A stretch of DNA of 64,000 bases from Massospora cicadina (Eukaryota > Entomophthoromycota > Entomophthoromycetes > Entomophthorales > Entomophthoraceae), in NCBI GenBank assembly GCA_022478985.1, contig JAKSZP010009295.1, positions 62,001 to 126,000 on the forward strand, in the 5' to 3' direction. Positions 31,837 to 42,080 of this stretch are shown here, one piece after another; position 1 is the stretch's first letter, and each line of letters starts with the position of its first letter. Below the pieces are notes generated by a model. That model saw nothing but the letters and a program-made list of their open reading frames with translations, did not search any database and was not told the origin of the DNA. Position numbers and translations under genes: made by a program.

Positions 31837-33597
31837 AAAAACTCAAAATGTCCCCAGAGTGACCAGATTATCCAGTGACAATTGCTTTTGTAAGTCCAGT
31901 TTTACGCCTTTTCCATCCTATGACTTCTCTTTATAACTTCTCTTAGTTTTAAATCAGTCTATAAAAGCGTCCATACTTCTGGTTATCCTGATAATATGTC
32001 ACTAATCAATAGCACATCCCCCCTTCCCTAGAGATGTTGTAGATGTTAAAAATCTCACCAACAATGGTACTAATGAAAATCAAAATATAATAATCTGGTT
32101 AAATCTATTAAAATTATTATATTGATATTCAGTATATTATATTATAAGAAATGGGGGTTCCTTCTTTTCTCTCTTTTTTTTAATTCCAATATTTTTAGGT
32201 ATTTACTATGGACTCTATTAGTGACGCGACCATCCAAGATATTTTTTGATCAGATAGGCGTCCATTGCCATCTTAGCTATTACTTTGAAAGGGACCAGAC
32301 CACAAGGCGTCTAATTTATATCTACAGCCAAATCCTTGAGTATCACAATATACTACTTTATCATCAAGTCAATACTCTATAAGCGCCAGTCAGTTTTGGT
32401 TATCTAACTTCTTTGCTTTTATCCACTTCAACAACATAGTGTCAAACGCTTGAGATTGTAGATTAATTAGAATATAAGTTGATTGATTCAGGTATTTTTT
32501 AGGGCTAGTTCCTGTAGTAGGTTCTAACACTTATATAAGATCAATGGCTGCTTCCTTTCTTCAATATAGCCGTTCAAACAGCGTTTTTCCAGTAGCTGTA
32601 TGATTTCTGATATTGTAGGCAAAGGTAATTGAACTCAAATAAGCACCCCGGATGAGGGGTTTTTTCCAAAACCAGTTTTCTTAATGTTTCATAGAGTGTA
32701 TGTTTATTCTTTCCAATAAACTGTTCATCTTTGGCTGTTATGGTATGGATACTACTCCTCTAATACTTAATTTGGTTAGTCTAAGTATTAAGAGTGAATT
32801 AAAATTGGTTCAGTTGTTGATTAATAGCACTCAAGGACTTCCATGCCAGTAAATTATTTGATCCAGTATGATTGAGTTGTATTGGCTTCAAATATTTTGA
32901 TTTAAGGCCTTCATTTCGTCCCATCTTGTTAAGTAATTATTGGCTATAATGGTATACTTGACTCCTCCTGTACTGTCATTCAACAGTCTTATGACATCAA
33001 TTGACACCATGTGCCAGGTAAACCCAGGGAGCACTAGCTAATATACTGTCACCTTATTAAAAGGCTTATGAATCTGACATTCTATTCAAAAGGATAGACA
33101 ATTGGCCACGTCATAAACTAATGACTCCCAGTAAGTATATTTGCAAAGGTGGTGTAATGTTTATACTCAGGCCACCATGTCCAACGACTTTATGTGCTGC
33201 CTTGTTTTATGGCTGGCCACTCTAATTTCATATGAATAATTGTTTTTGTCAAAAATCTTGTAAAGCTGCTCGATTTTCATCTCCATGCTTTCCATTGATC
33301 TTCTTAAAGCTTTATTGTTTTCTGGTGACTTATCCTCTACTCTTCCTTTGATCATCTTCTGAGAAAGTTCATTGGCTTGTTGGTACATGAATTATACATC
33401 TAGCACTATTAAAATTCATTAGCGTCCTGATGGATTTCTCACTCTTTGGAAGACTTCAAAGTCATAGGCATGCAACTTTAATCCATCTAGTCAATATCAT
33501 TTCTGGTTTTTAAAATTATGTAACCAGCGCAGGGAAGAATGGGTTATAAAAATCTTGAAGTGCATCCCATACACATGAACTAAAAATTGTTTTCAGG
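31837..33597 (-). pseudogene. Old element: RNase H 3' half and integrase
   Basis: Directly at the junction the minus strand reads KQFLVHVYGMHFKIFITHSS then LRWLHN, matching KQFYVYIHGIHFKVVTDHFL of the younger element and so continuing RNase H. Next comes MYQQANELSQKMI (33388). Then GFTWHMVSIDVIRLLNDSTG (about 33030-32970) is the first Asp block of the integrase core. The second block is degraded to VLLINN where SDNG is expected. The reading frame is lost throughout. Confidence 0.75.
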
Positions 33598-33602
33598 CGT
33601 GT
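33598..33602. repeat. Target duplication CGTGT (left) of the 8.5-kb element
   Basis: Identical to 42076-42080. Removing the element and one copy restores the RNase H text of the older element. Confidence 0.9.
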
Positions 33603-34722
33603 TGTTGGGATTATTGCCAATATTCCCAGCTGACTAGATTACCAGGGGTCACTAGGGGATAATTCCCTATAGTTAATAGAATTAGATATTGGTTGACCCT
33701 GTTTTGGGGTAATAATGTTTGGGGGATTTAGGTAATTCGACTGAGTCAGATCCATTAGGGATCAATCCAGGTGAATGCTTAAGATCTTGTCGGGAATAGT
33801 TGCTGATAAAATGGGGCATCTGATAGTTGATCAATGATTAAATATCAGGTTTACTGATTAAAGGTTGATCAGGTTTCATCTCTAACTGATTGGAAATTTA
33901 AGGATCAAGTTGTGAGGCGATTAATGCCACCTACAACTAACAAATTGGTCAGTTGCTTTGTGACCTGCCATAATGGGTAACAAGTCCCATTGCCTAAGAA
34001 CGTCGCTTGTTAAATATGGTTGATTCTCTGGGATTGAGAGGAAAATGTTAGGGACACATTTTCTGACTTTTTCCATTTAAGGTCTTAATAATGTCCAACA
34101 ACGGAATCTTAGGCCAAGATGGGGAAGACCATTGCTGATGAGACAATGATGGGTAACTCAACGGCAATGGCTGCTGTTTCATCAATGAGGTGCCAATTAA
34201 GGGTTGGGCGCTGAATTCCCACCATAAATACTTCTAATAATTCACTTAAACACTTTTACCAATAATTAGTATAATAAAAGATATACTTTACCAAATTATA
34301 TTTAGTTACAGTATTCTTCAAGTTATTGCTGTGTGCTTTAATTGGAAACTCTTTAGGATAAAGAGTAAGGATTTGTGTGTGGATCCAGAGAAGAGAAGCT
34401 GAGCTGAATCAGGGATTGCAGCCAACTGTGTGACACCAGAGAGAAGCCGTAAACAAGGACCTGAGTGTGAATCAAGTTAGGCGGTATATGAGAAAGAATC
34501 CCTATTGAGGATATATTAAGTATTTTGAGGAGAAATACTGGTCAAGAGTTGGACCCAATACTAGTGCTTTAATCAACTATGGGTAATAGTCTTTATACTA
34601 TTATCAATCAGCTATATATTTCTATCAGACAATGAGGATAATTGCACAACAATGAACCTGTGCAGTTAATCAATTTAGTGGTTATCAGCCGTGAAAAAAA
34701 TAAAAATCCTATAAATTTAACA
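33603..34722 (+). repeat. 5' LTR of the 8.5-kb element
   Basis: It runs from TGTTGGGATTATTGCC to AAATTTAACA. Blocks 33714-33831 and 33895-34221 are identical to the 3' LTR, while the rest is clearly diverged. Confidence 0.92.
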
Positions 34723-34723
34723 A

Positions 34724-34742
34724 TTAGTGCTCACTACAGGGG
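34724..34742 (+). other. Candidate primer-binding site
   Basis: TTAGTGCTCACTACAGGGG follows the LTR end (AACA) after 1-2 bases and resembles the sites at 16045 and near 62764. Identity of the primer is unknown. Confidence 0.5.
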
Positions 34743-34744
34743 TG

Positions 34745-36190
34745 TAGTTGAGTAGGATACGCTAATCAAGATTTCTTATAAGGAAGGAGTAGAAAATGTT
34801 TCCATTTTGGCAATACGTTACCAGGGAAAGTAACGGCATTGGAGAAGAAAAACAGAAAATCATTCTGTGAAGTTTCATTCTTGAATATGGAATGTGAAGT
34901 GAATCACGTTCAATTGCGTTTACCCAGCTCAGAAGTTGAGCAACTAGTGAAGTAAATTAAAAAATTGAAGAACTAGACATGTGTTTGTGACTCCTATATG
35001 GCAGATGATGCCAAAGAAGATACCAAGATTTGTGAAAAGGACTTTCAGCCTAGATATGGAACTGTCTAGTGCTGAAAGAAAACCTGTTCTGCCAGATATC
35101 AACTTAAGATGAAGATTATCAGCAGGGCCAACTCAGGTTAAAATTAGTTACACTTGAAATATTCCTGAGGAACAGCAGGACCAACTTGGGTTGAAATTGG
35201 GTCGCTTGAAATAGTTCCAAGGATCATCAGGGCCAACTTGGGTTAAAATTGGGTCCGCTTGAAATAGTCCTGAGTAGAGAGGTGTTTAGATGTGACACTA
35301 TATGAGACATTAGTTGATTTGATACAGAAAAACAATTAATTCAGAGTATTGGATTATATTGCCAATGAAGATTAAAAGTTCAAAACAGGAAACGATTGAT
35401 CCAAGATAGTGGAGAGAATCATTTAAAAAAAATATCTAATCAATGAGGCAGAAATTTCTGGAGATGAGGATCATCAATATAAGACAAAATAGGATGAAGA
35501 TAACTAGGCTATATCAATCTGTGTGATTAAAGGATCATTTCCAGATTTACCGGTATATTTACTAAAAACGTTTTGGATGGCAACAAATGCCAAAAATTGT
35601 TTTTAAGAGAAAAATGATAAGAACAACTAAACGGAACTGTCAACTAATGAGGAATTTACAATTGTGGGAGATATGAAGTCTCAAGTATCAGATGCTGAAA
35701 TATGAAATAAAATTAGGACCTGATGGACGAATGATAAGTCAAGATTGATGGCCTAATTATTGTTAACATTATTGAGTGTTGCCAAAGTTAGAAAGTATTG
35801 CCTATACATGAAGAAACAGTGCTGCTGGTCATATAGTGAAGAAGGTCAATGCTAGATAATTGGAAGTACTGGACCTAAAAGGAAATTATTGCAATGTTCC
35901 CAGAGGACCACTGAACCATAAAATGATCATGTCTTAAGATTTTGGTCAAGTATTAAAAGAGGACCACTGAATCAATAGATGGTTAAATCTTAAGAGAATA
36001 AGATTTGAACCATAAAACTGGTAGGTCAGAGTATACCTTGGAACCAGTTTGTTTAAGGGGAAAAGAAGGACCTTTGAACCTAATTATAGGTTGAAAGTCC
36101 CATTGAAAAAGAAAGATACAAAAATATATATATTTAAGGTATTAAATATCATTTTATTGGTCCATGATTTTCAGACTTATAATGAAATGA
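34745..36190 (+). pseudogene. Decayed gag region with short tandem repeats
   Basis: Coding-like pieces include EVEQLVK with IKKLKN (a coil, about 34935-34975), NEAEISGDEDHQYKTK (about 35435) and LSTNEEFTIVGDMKSQVSDA (about 35637). No capsid or zinc motif is readable. Three tandem units of 52-53 bp start at 35121, 35174 and 35226 (GGCCAACTTGGGTTRAAATT). A module beginning GTTCCCAGAGGACC at about 35895-36130 recurs after pol. Confidence 0.45.
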
Positions 36191-36209
36191 GATTGCTGGC
36201 ATGAGGTAC

Positions 36210-37200
36210 CAAGAACATTAATATATTGGTCAATCAAAAGCAACTCGCTGATCTGATGGACAGACCGCAGGAGGAGGTGCTCAAATTATTTGACAAGTAT
36301 TGGGAAGTATTCGCCCAGGACAACACAATTTGGGATGTGCAAGAGATGTAATCCACAAGATCAATACTGGGGAAAATTTTCCAATTAGAATGATACTGAT
36401 TTGATAGTCAAAGGCGGCTGAAGGGATAGTAGAGGAAGAAATCAGCAAACTACTGAAGCACGGGCTTCTAGTTCCATTGTCAAGTCCTTGGGCAATCCCT
36501 ATAATTATCATAAAGAAGAAGGACAGCTCTAATCAGGTGGTGATTGATTATCAGAAACTGAACAAGATTAAGAAGAAGGATTTGTACCCACTACCATAAA
36601 TCAATGATAAACTAGATCAATTGGGAGAAGTGAAGTATTTCTCCATAATGGATCTGATATTGGGATATTGGCAAATCGATTTGCCAAGAGAAGACCAAGA
36701 GAAATGCACGATTATCACTGTGCAGGGGCTGTATCAACCAATGAGGATTCCCAAGGTCTGTGCAATTTGCCTGTGACTTTTCAAAGGGCCATGGACGCCA
36801 TAATAAATGACTTGAAGTTGGCATAAGTCCTGGTGTACTTGGAAAATACAATTGTGTTCTGTAGGACGTTTACTGACCATTAGCACCACTTGGATGAAGT
36901 GTTTAAGAGACTATCCACAGCCAACCTGAAGATTAAGCTGAGGAATGCCACTTCTTCAAAAAAGAGTTAGAATATCAGGGATTTGTAACCAACTCTAGTG
37001 GACTGCAGCTGCAAGCTCAGAAGATCAAAGCCATAGAGAAAATGGCTGTACTGAAGAGTGACCAAGATATCTGAGTGTTCCTTGGAATGGTCAGATACTA
37101 CAGAAGATCCATTTAGGATTTTGCAAGGATCGCTGAGACCCTCTTCCATTTACTGAAGGATCCAAAAAAGGATTTTTTTGATTGAAGAGGCCCATATATC
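36210..37200 (+). pseudogene. Reverse transcriptase (heavily mutated)
   Basis: Frames in register with known RT: EEVLKLFDKYWEVFAQDN, HKINTGENFPIRM, SSPWAIPIIIIKKKDSS (fingers), DYQKLNKIKKKDLYPLP, YFSIMDLILGYWQIDLP (motif A, Asp present, about 36640-36685), then a degraded motif C LVYLENTIVF where YLDD is expected (about 36833-36860). FLGMVRYYRRSI (about 37080) marks the RT-RNase H connection. Stops and frameshifts are frequent. Confidence 0.8.
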
Positions 37201-37279
37201 CTTCGATGAATTATGTTAATATCTAGTAGATTCTCCAATAAAGAAATACCCAAATTTTGATTGAGAATTTATAATACAT

Positions 37280-37519
37280 ACTTAAGCTTTATTGATGGCG
37301 ATTGGCGCCATATTGAGCCAAGAAATTAAACATGGGGATGAACATCCGGTGGTGTATGTGAGCCAGACACTCTCAGCCGCTGAGAGGAATTACACCGTGA
37401 CTAAGTGTGAACGCCTTGCGGTCATTTATTCCTGTAAACAGTTTTATGTGTATATCCATGGAATACACTTCAAGGTAGTGACAGACCACTTCTTGTTGCA
37501 TTGGCTACACAGTTTATGA
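37280..37519 (+). pseudogene. RNase H domain
   Basis: A 75-codon open piece reads MMAIGAILSQEIKHGDEHPV, then SAAERNYTVTKCERLAVIYS and FKVVTDHFLLHWLHS. This matches the Ty3/gypsy RNase H pattern, with Glu of CERLAVI and Asp of VVTDH. The first catalytic Asp falls upstream in a degraded stretch. Confidence 0.85.
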
Positions 37520-37619
37520 GAACCAGAAGGATGACTAGCATGATAGGCACTAAAGCTACAGGCTTATAATTTATGAGATTGTCACTGAGCTGGGGCTTCT
37601 CATCAGAATGCAGATGGCT

Positions 37620-38420
37620 TATCATGGTACCAATGGTCCAGGTGGTATACCAGCAGGCGGGTGAGCTATTCCAGAGAATGGTCAATAAGGAAATTGGGAA
37701 TGAACTCCAAGAAATCCAAGGTGCACTTCAAAAAGTGATTGAAAGCACCAAGACTATGGATGGACAAGTTTTTAAGAGGATCAATGGGAAGCGATTACAA
37801 TTCCCAAAGCCATCAGAGTGAGCAGTTATCTTTCAAGCCACTCATAAGGTTGTCAGGCACAGAGGCCTGAGAAAAACAACTTATTATATTAACCAGCATT
37901 ACTACTGGGAGTCCATCAACTATGATGTCGCGGACTATCTGGCTTGTTGTGTGGAGTGCCAGTTGAACAAGCCACATAAGAATACAGCTGGATAATGACT
38001 AGTCCGCCCTGGATTTGTTTGGCATATGGTGTCCATTGATGTGATGGGACAACTGATGATGAGCACAGGGGGAGTCAAGTACATTGTAGCAATTGACCAT
38101 CTGATGAGATGAGTTGAGACAAAGGCCCTGGTGAAAGTAGATGCTACAAGCACTGCAAAGTTTATCCTAGACTATGTAGTATGTTGACGTGGATGCCTGC
38201 AGGTCCTGCTGAGTGACAATGGAATGAATTTCACATCTCATTTGATCCCATGATTAAATGAAATAATGGGGATCTTAGGAGTCATGTCTGTACCCTACCA
38301 GCTGGAGACAAATGTACTCGTAGAAAAAGTCAATAGGACACTGGCCATGACGCTGAGGAAGTTGGTCGCAGGAAGAACTTCTGTGTGGGAAATGTACCTT
38401 AGTTTGTGATGCTCACCTAC
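37620..38420 (+). pseudogene. Integrase
   Basis: The zinc domain is readable as HKVVRHRGLRKTTYY ... CCVECQ (about 37840-37975). The catalytic core shows WHMVSIDVMGQL (first Asp, about 38025), VLLSDNGMNFTSHL (second Asp, about 38205) and ETNVLVEKVNRTLA (Glu, about 38310). At about 38428-38500 SHHMATGKTPFELLNGRK fits the segment after the core. All three acidic residues survive in sequence, but stops interrupt the frame. Confidence 0.88.
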
Positions 38421-38873
38421 AATATAAGTCATCATATGGCAACAGGAAAAACGCCGTTTGAGTTGCTAAATGGAAGGAAGGCTGCGTTGCTGCCAATTTT
38501 TATATTTGGTGGTGGATCCAACATTGGTGATGAGTGCTGAGCAGTACCAGAACTATTTATTAAATATCCTGATTGAAATGCAATTGTAAGCATTTTATAA
38601 CTTTGAAGAAAAGGATTTGAGTTAAAATTATGGATGATAAGAACCAACCAGCGTTAACAGAAGACTGAATAGGTGAAATAGTTGCCTATTGTGTACAAAT
38701 GGTTTTGGGAGAAGAAACAAGTTGGATGCATTGTGGTCAGGTCCATTCGAGATTATTGCAAGATGGCAACGGAAGCCTACTCTATCAAGAACCTCATTGA
38801 TGGAAGGATAGTAAATCAAGTCCATGCTAAATATATAAAGCATTAGTTCAATAAAAAAAATAATGTAAATAGA

Positions 38874-39140
38874 GTTCCCAAAGGACTGCTGAACTATTAA
38901 GTTGGTTATGTCCTGAAGATTGGTTATGTCCAAAAAAAGGACCGCTGAACCAAACTAGATAAAACATGTCTTAACAAGTAAAACCTTTGAACCATAGAAA
39001 TCTGGTAGGTCTAAGTATACTTAGGAAGCAGTTTGGGGAATAAATTAAAACCATGGACCGCTGAACTTAGAAAAGGTTAAGTCCCATGGAAAAAAGAAGA
39101 AAAAAATAAAAGATTGATAAATGTATAAGAGAAAAAAATA
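38874..39140 (+). repeat. Internal direct repeat, copy 2 (copy 1 at 35895-36130)
   Basis: GTTCCCAAAGGACTGCTGAA, then AAAAGGACCGCTGAACC, TTTGAACCATAGAAATCTGG, GGACCGCTGAAC and AAGTCCCATGGAAAAAAGAAG follow the same order and spacing as at 35895-36130, before pol. The two copies bracket RT to integrase. Function is unknown. Confidence 0.6.
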
Positions 39141-39309
39141 GTAAAAACGCATAGAAAAAAGATATATTTACATAAATTTTTATTTTTTATTTGTTATCCT
39201 TAACTCGGTGATGATTCTGCTTATGTCGCCTCTTGGGGGAGAGAGGATGGATTGCATTAGGAGTAAATAACCCATTTAAATCTGTGTGTGATTAGACGCT
39301 AGCAAGGGC

Positions 39310-40450
39310 TAGACCTACTCAAAACCAAGTTCATTGAGCAGATGCTGATCCCTGTGAGAAAGCAACTAGGGGCTGAGAGATGGAAGTGTCAGAACATGCC
39401 AAATGCAATACACCAGATTGGGGAGAGAAGCAACAGAATAAGAAGAGGCAGTCAGCAAATATTCCCAAGTAATCCTGATATGGAACTGAAGCTGGAAGAT
39501 TGGTCTTGAGTGCTTTCCAATGGGCTTCTTCAAGAACATTGGACATATGGGATGGCATCAAGCAAGAAATACTAGGTGAGAGTTGTCAAATTATGACCCC
39601 TATTATAGCCATCAGTGGAAGATGAAGATGGGATGTGCCAGAAATGAGATAGTTTTGCAAGGAGCAAATGACATTCTGCAGTTGATGACTACAAGCTTCT
39701 TGGAAGTGGAAGCAGAATGAGCGATGAAAGCCAGAAGAGGCTGGAAGCTTTGTGGCCCAACTTCAAGGAACTTGGCTGGCAAATCAAAGAGCATAGGCTG
39801 CAACATCTCAATCTAGAATATTTTTGAGATCGGAGGAGTTCAGAACTATGGACAAAGCATCAGGTACTTGGGCCCTCAATTCTGCATAGGAGATTTTGAA
39901 ATGTTTTCTGTTTCCAATGGCTATTTCCGTGGCCAAAACAGCTGGCTTGTAATACTGGCTGGGTTGGAAAAGGAGCTCTGGAAGCAAGTTCAATTTGGAG
40001 AGATACAATTGATTGAGAGTGGAGGGCATTGCTTCAGGAGGTTCAATGATGATGGTAGGAGAATATGCAAATGGAGCTGAATCCAGTAGAGTTTAAAAAT
40101 CTAGCTCAGGAATTGACAACAGAGGAAGGATTGGTCATGAGTCATTCAAGAAAATCGCTAACCTTATTTTGTTGGGGTTGGTTACCATTTCCAGTAATTC
40201 CATGAAAGGACTGGCCAAGGGTACTTGACTAGGAGTATGAGTCCTGTTAGGACCATAGAAGAGATTCCAATGCTCAGATCAACTCATCAGCTGGAAGAGC
40301 CAAAGATCTTGATCAGACATGCTATTAAGCAGTTGTTGGTACTGAGACTCTGAATTTGACAGATGAGCTGGATGAGAGGGGGATGTCAGACTTATATGAT
40401 AGTCAACATTGTGAATTTGGAATCAATTAAGCTCTAATTTTTGAGAAATT
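39310..40450 (+). pseudogene. Extra reading frame between integrase and 3' LTR
   Basis: One plus-strand frame with several stops gives RKQLGAERWKCQNMPNAIHQ, MELKLEDWS, then DDYKLLGSGSRMSDESQKRL with EALWPNFKELGWQIKEHRL, and later NPVEFKNLAQELTTEEGLVM and ELDERGMSDLYDSQHCEFG. It reads like a hydrophilic protein rather than random sequence. I recognise no domain. Some Ty3/gypsy lineages carry an additional ORF here. Minus-strand open pieces over the same stretch are probably shadows. Confidence 0.4.
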
Positions 40451-40949
40451 AATTTCAAAATTAATGGAATAAGCTCTTCAGAGAAGAATTAATAATGATA
40501 TGAGCCAAGAGGTTACTATGAGAAAATAACAAGGGCAAATATAAATGAGAATTCTTAATCATAACCCAAAATAAACATTGATAGCAAGAATCTCCTGTCG
40601 AGCATGAGGAGAAAATCAGGAAATCAAAGATGCCAGACCAAGAATCCTGAATATAATAGCGGGTTGTATGCCCTGACAGGGAGGAACTGGATTATGGGAT
40701 TAATATCATCATGAGTAAATTAATCAGCCTGGTGCAACAGAAGGTTGTGGGGACTGCGCTCTGAGCAGGTGGTAGCAAGGAGGAAGAGGAAGAGGAAGAG
40801 ATCCACATGCCAAAAGTTGTCCCAAGCAGCATTGAGTAATGAATGACCATACTCCACTTAAACAAAAGAAGTATTTGACCAAGTGTCTAAAGTGGTGTTC
40901 TCTTGTCCTGATCCTTTTCTCTCTGGAAATCTAGGCAAGATAAGGGATG

Positions 40950-42075
40950 TGTTGGGAATTTTTCTCATATTCCCAGATGACTAGATTACCAGGAGTCACT
41001 AGAGGATAATTATAAAGCAAAGTGAATTGGATATCAGTTGACCCTGATTTTAGGGTAACAATGTTTGGGGGATTTAGGTAATTCGACTGAGTCAGATCCA
41101 TTAGGGATCAATCCAGGTGAATGCTTAAGATCTTGTCGGGAATAGTTGCTGATAAAATGGGGCATCTGATAGTTGATTAGTGATTAACTATCAGGTGTAC
41201 TGCTTAGGGTTTGGTAAGGTTTCATCACAGACTGATTGGTAATTTAAGGATCAAGTTGTGAGGCGATTAATGCCACCTACAACTAACAAATTGGTCAGTT
41301 GCTTTGTGACCTGCCATAATGGGTAACAAGTCCCATTGCCTAAGAACGTCGCTTGTTAAATATGGTTGATTCTCTGGGATTGAGAGGAAAATGTTAGGGA
41401 CACATTTTCTGACTTTTTCCATTTAAGGTCTTAATAATGTCCAACAACGGAATCTTAGGCCAAGATGGGGAAGACCATTGCTGATGAGACAATGATGGGT
41501 AACTCAACGGCAATGGCTGCTGTTTCATCAATGAGGTGCCAATTAAGGGTTGGGCGCTGAATTCCCATTTTAAATTCCCCTAAGAATTCACTCAATAAAC
41601 ACTTTTACCATTAATTAGTATAATACAAGATAACTTTACCAAAAACTATGTTTAGTTATAATCTTCTTCAAGGAAATTATTTCTGTGCGCTTTAATTGGT
41701 GACTCTTTAGGATAAAGTGTAAGGATCTGAGCGTGGATCCAGAGAAGAGAAGCTGATCTGAATCAGGGATTGCTGCCAACTGTGTGTCACCAGAGAGAAG
41801 CCGTAAACAAGGTTTGAGTGTGACTCAAGTTAGGCGGTATAAGGGAAAGAATCTCTATTGAGGACATCTTGAGTATTTTGAGGAGAAATACTGGTCAAGA
41901 GTTGGACCCAATACTAGTGCTCTATTCAACTACAGATAATAGTCTTCATACTATTATCAATAGATTATATATAATATTAGACAACGTGGAGATTTGCACA
42001 ACGCTAAACTTGTGCAGTTAATTAATATAGGTTTTATCAACCATGAACAATTAATGAAAACCATAACTTTTACCA
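40950..42075 (+). repeat. 3' LTR of the 8.5-kb element
   Basis: It runs from TGTTGGGAATTTTTC to AACTTTTACCA, collinear with 33603-34722. Blocks 41060-41177 and 41241-41567 are identical to the 5' LTR. The purine-rich stretch AAGATAAGGGATG directly precedes it. Confidence 0.92.
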
Positions 42076-42080
42076 CGTGT
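42076..42080. repeat. Target duplication CGTGT (right)
   Basis: Identical to 33598-33602. Confidence 0.9.

Larger units (their letters stand above)
33603..42075 (+). mobile_element. 8.5-kb Ty3/gypsy retrotransposon inserted in the old element
   Basis: LTRs of 1120 bp (33603-34722) and 1126 bp (40950-42075), both starting TGTTGGGA, are flanked by perfect CGTGT duplications. The inside shows a decayed gag, RT, RNase H, integrase and then about 2 kb of extra sequence before the 3' LTR. All frames carry many stops. The pol is related to the element it landed in, but the LTRs are different. Confidence 0.93.

Noticed and set aside
37573..37821. 82-codon plus-strand open frame as an independent gene
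   Set aside because: It is the spacer between RNase H and integrase of the 8.5-kb element; the old element has the same segment (MYQQANELSQKMI).
40770..40802. GGAAGA-rich purine run as the polypurine tract of the 8.5-kb element
   Set aside because: It lies about 150 bp upstream of the 3' LTR, whereas the tract must abut the LTR; the adjacent AAGATAAGGGATG is the better candidate.
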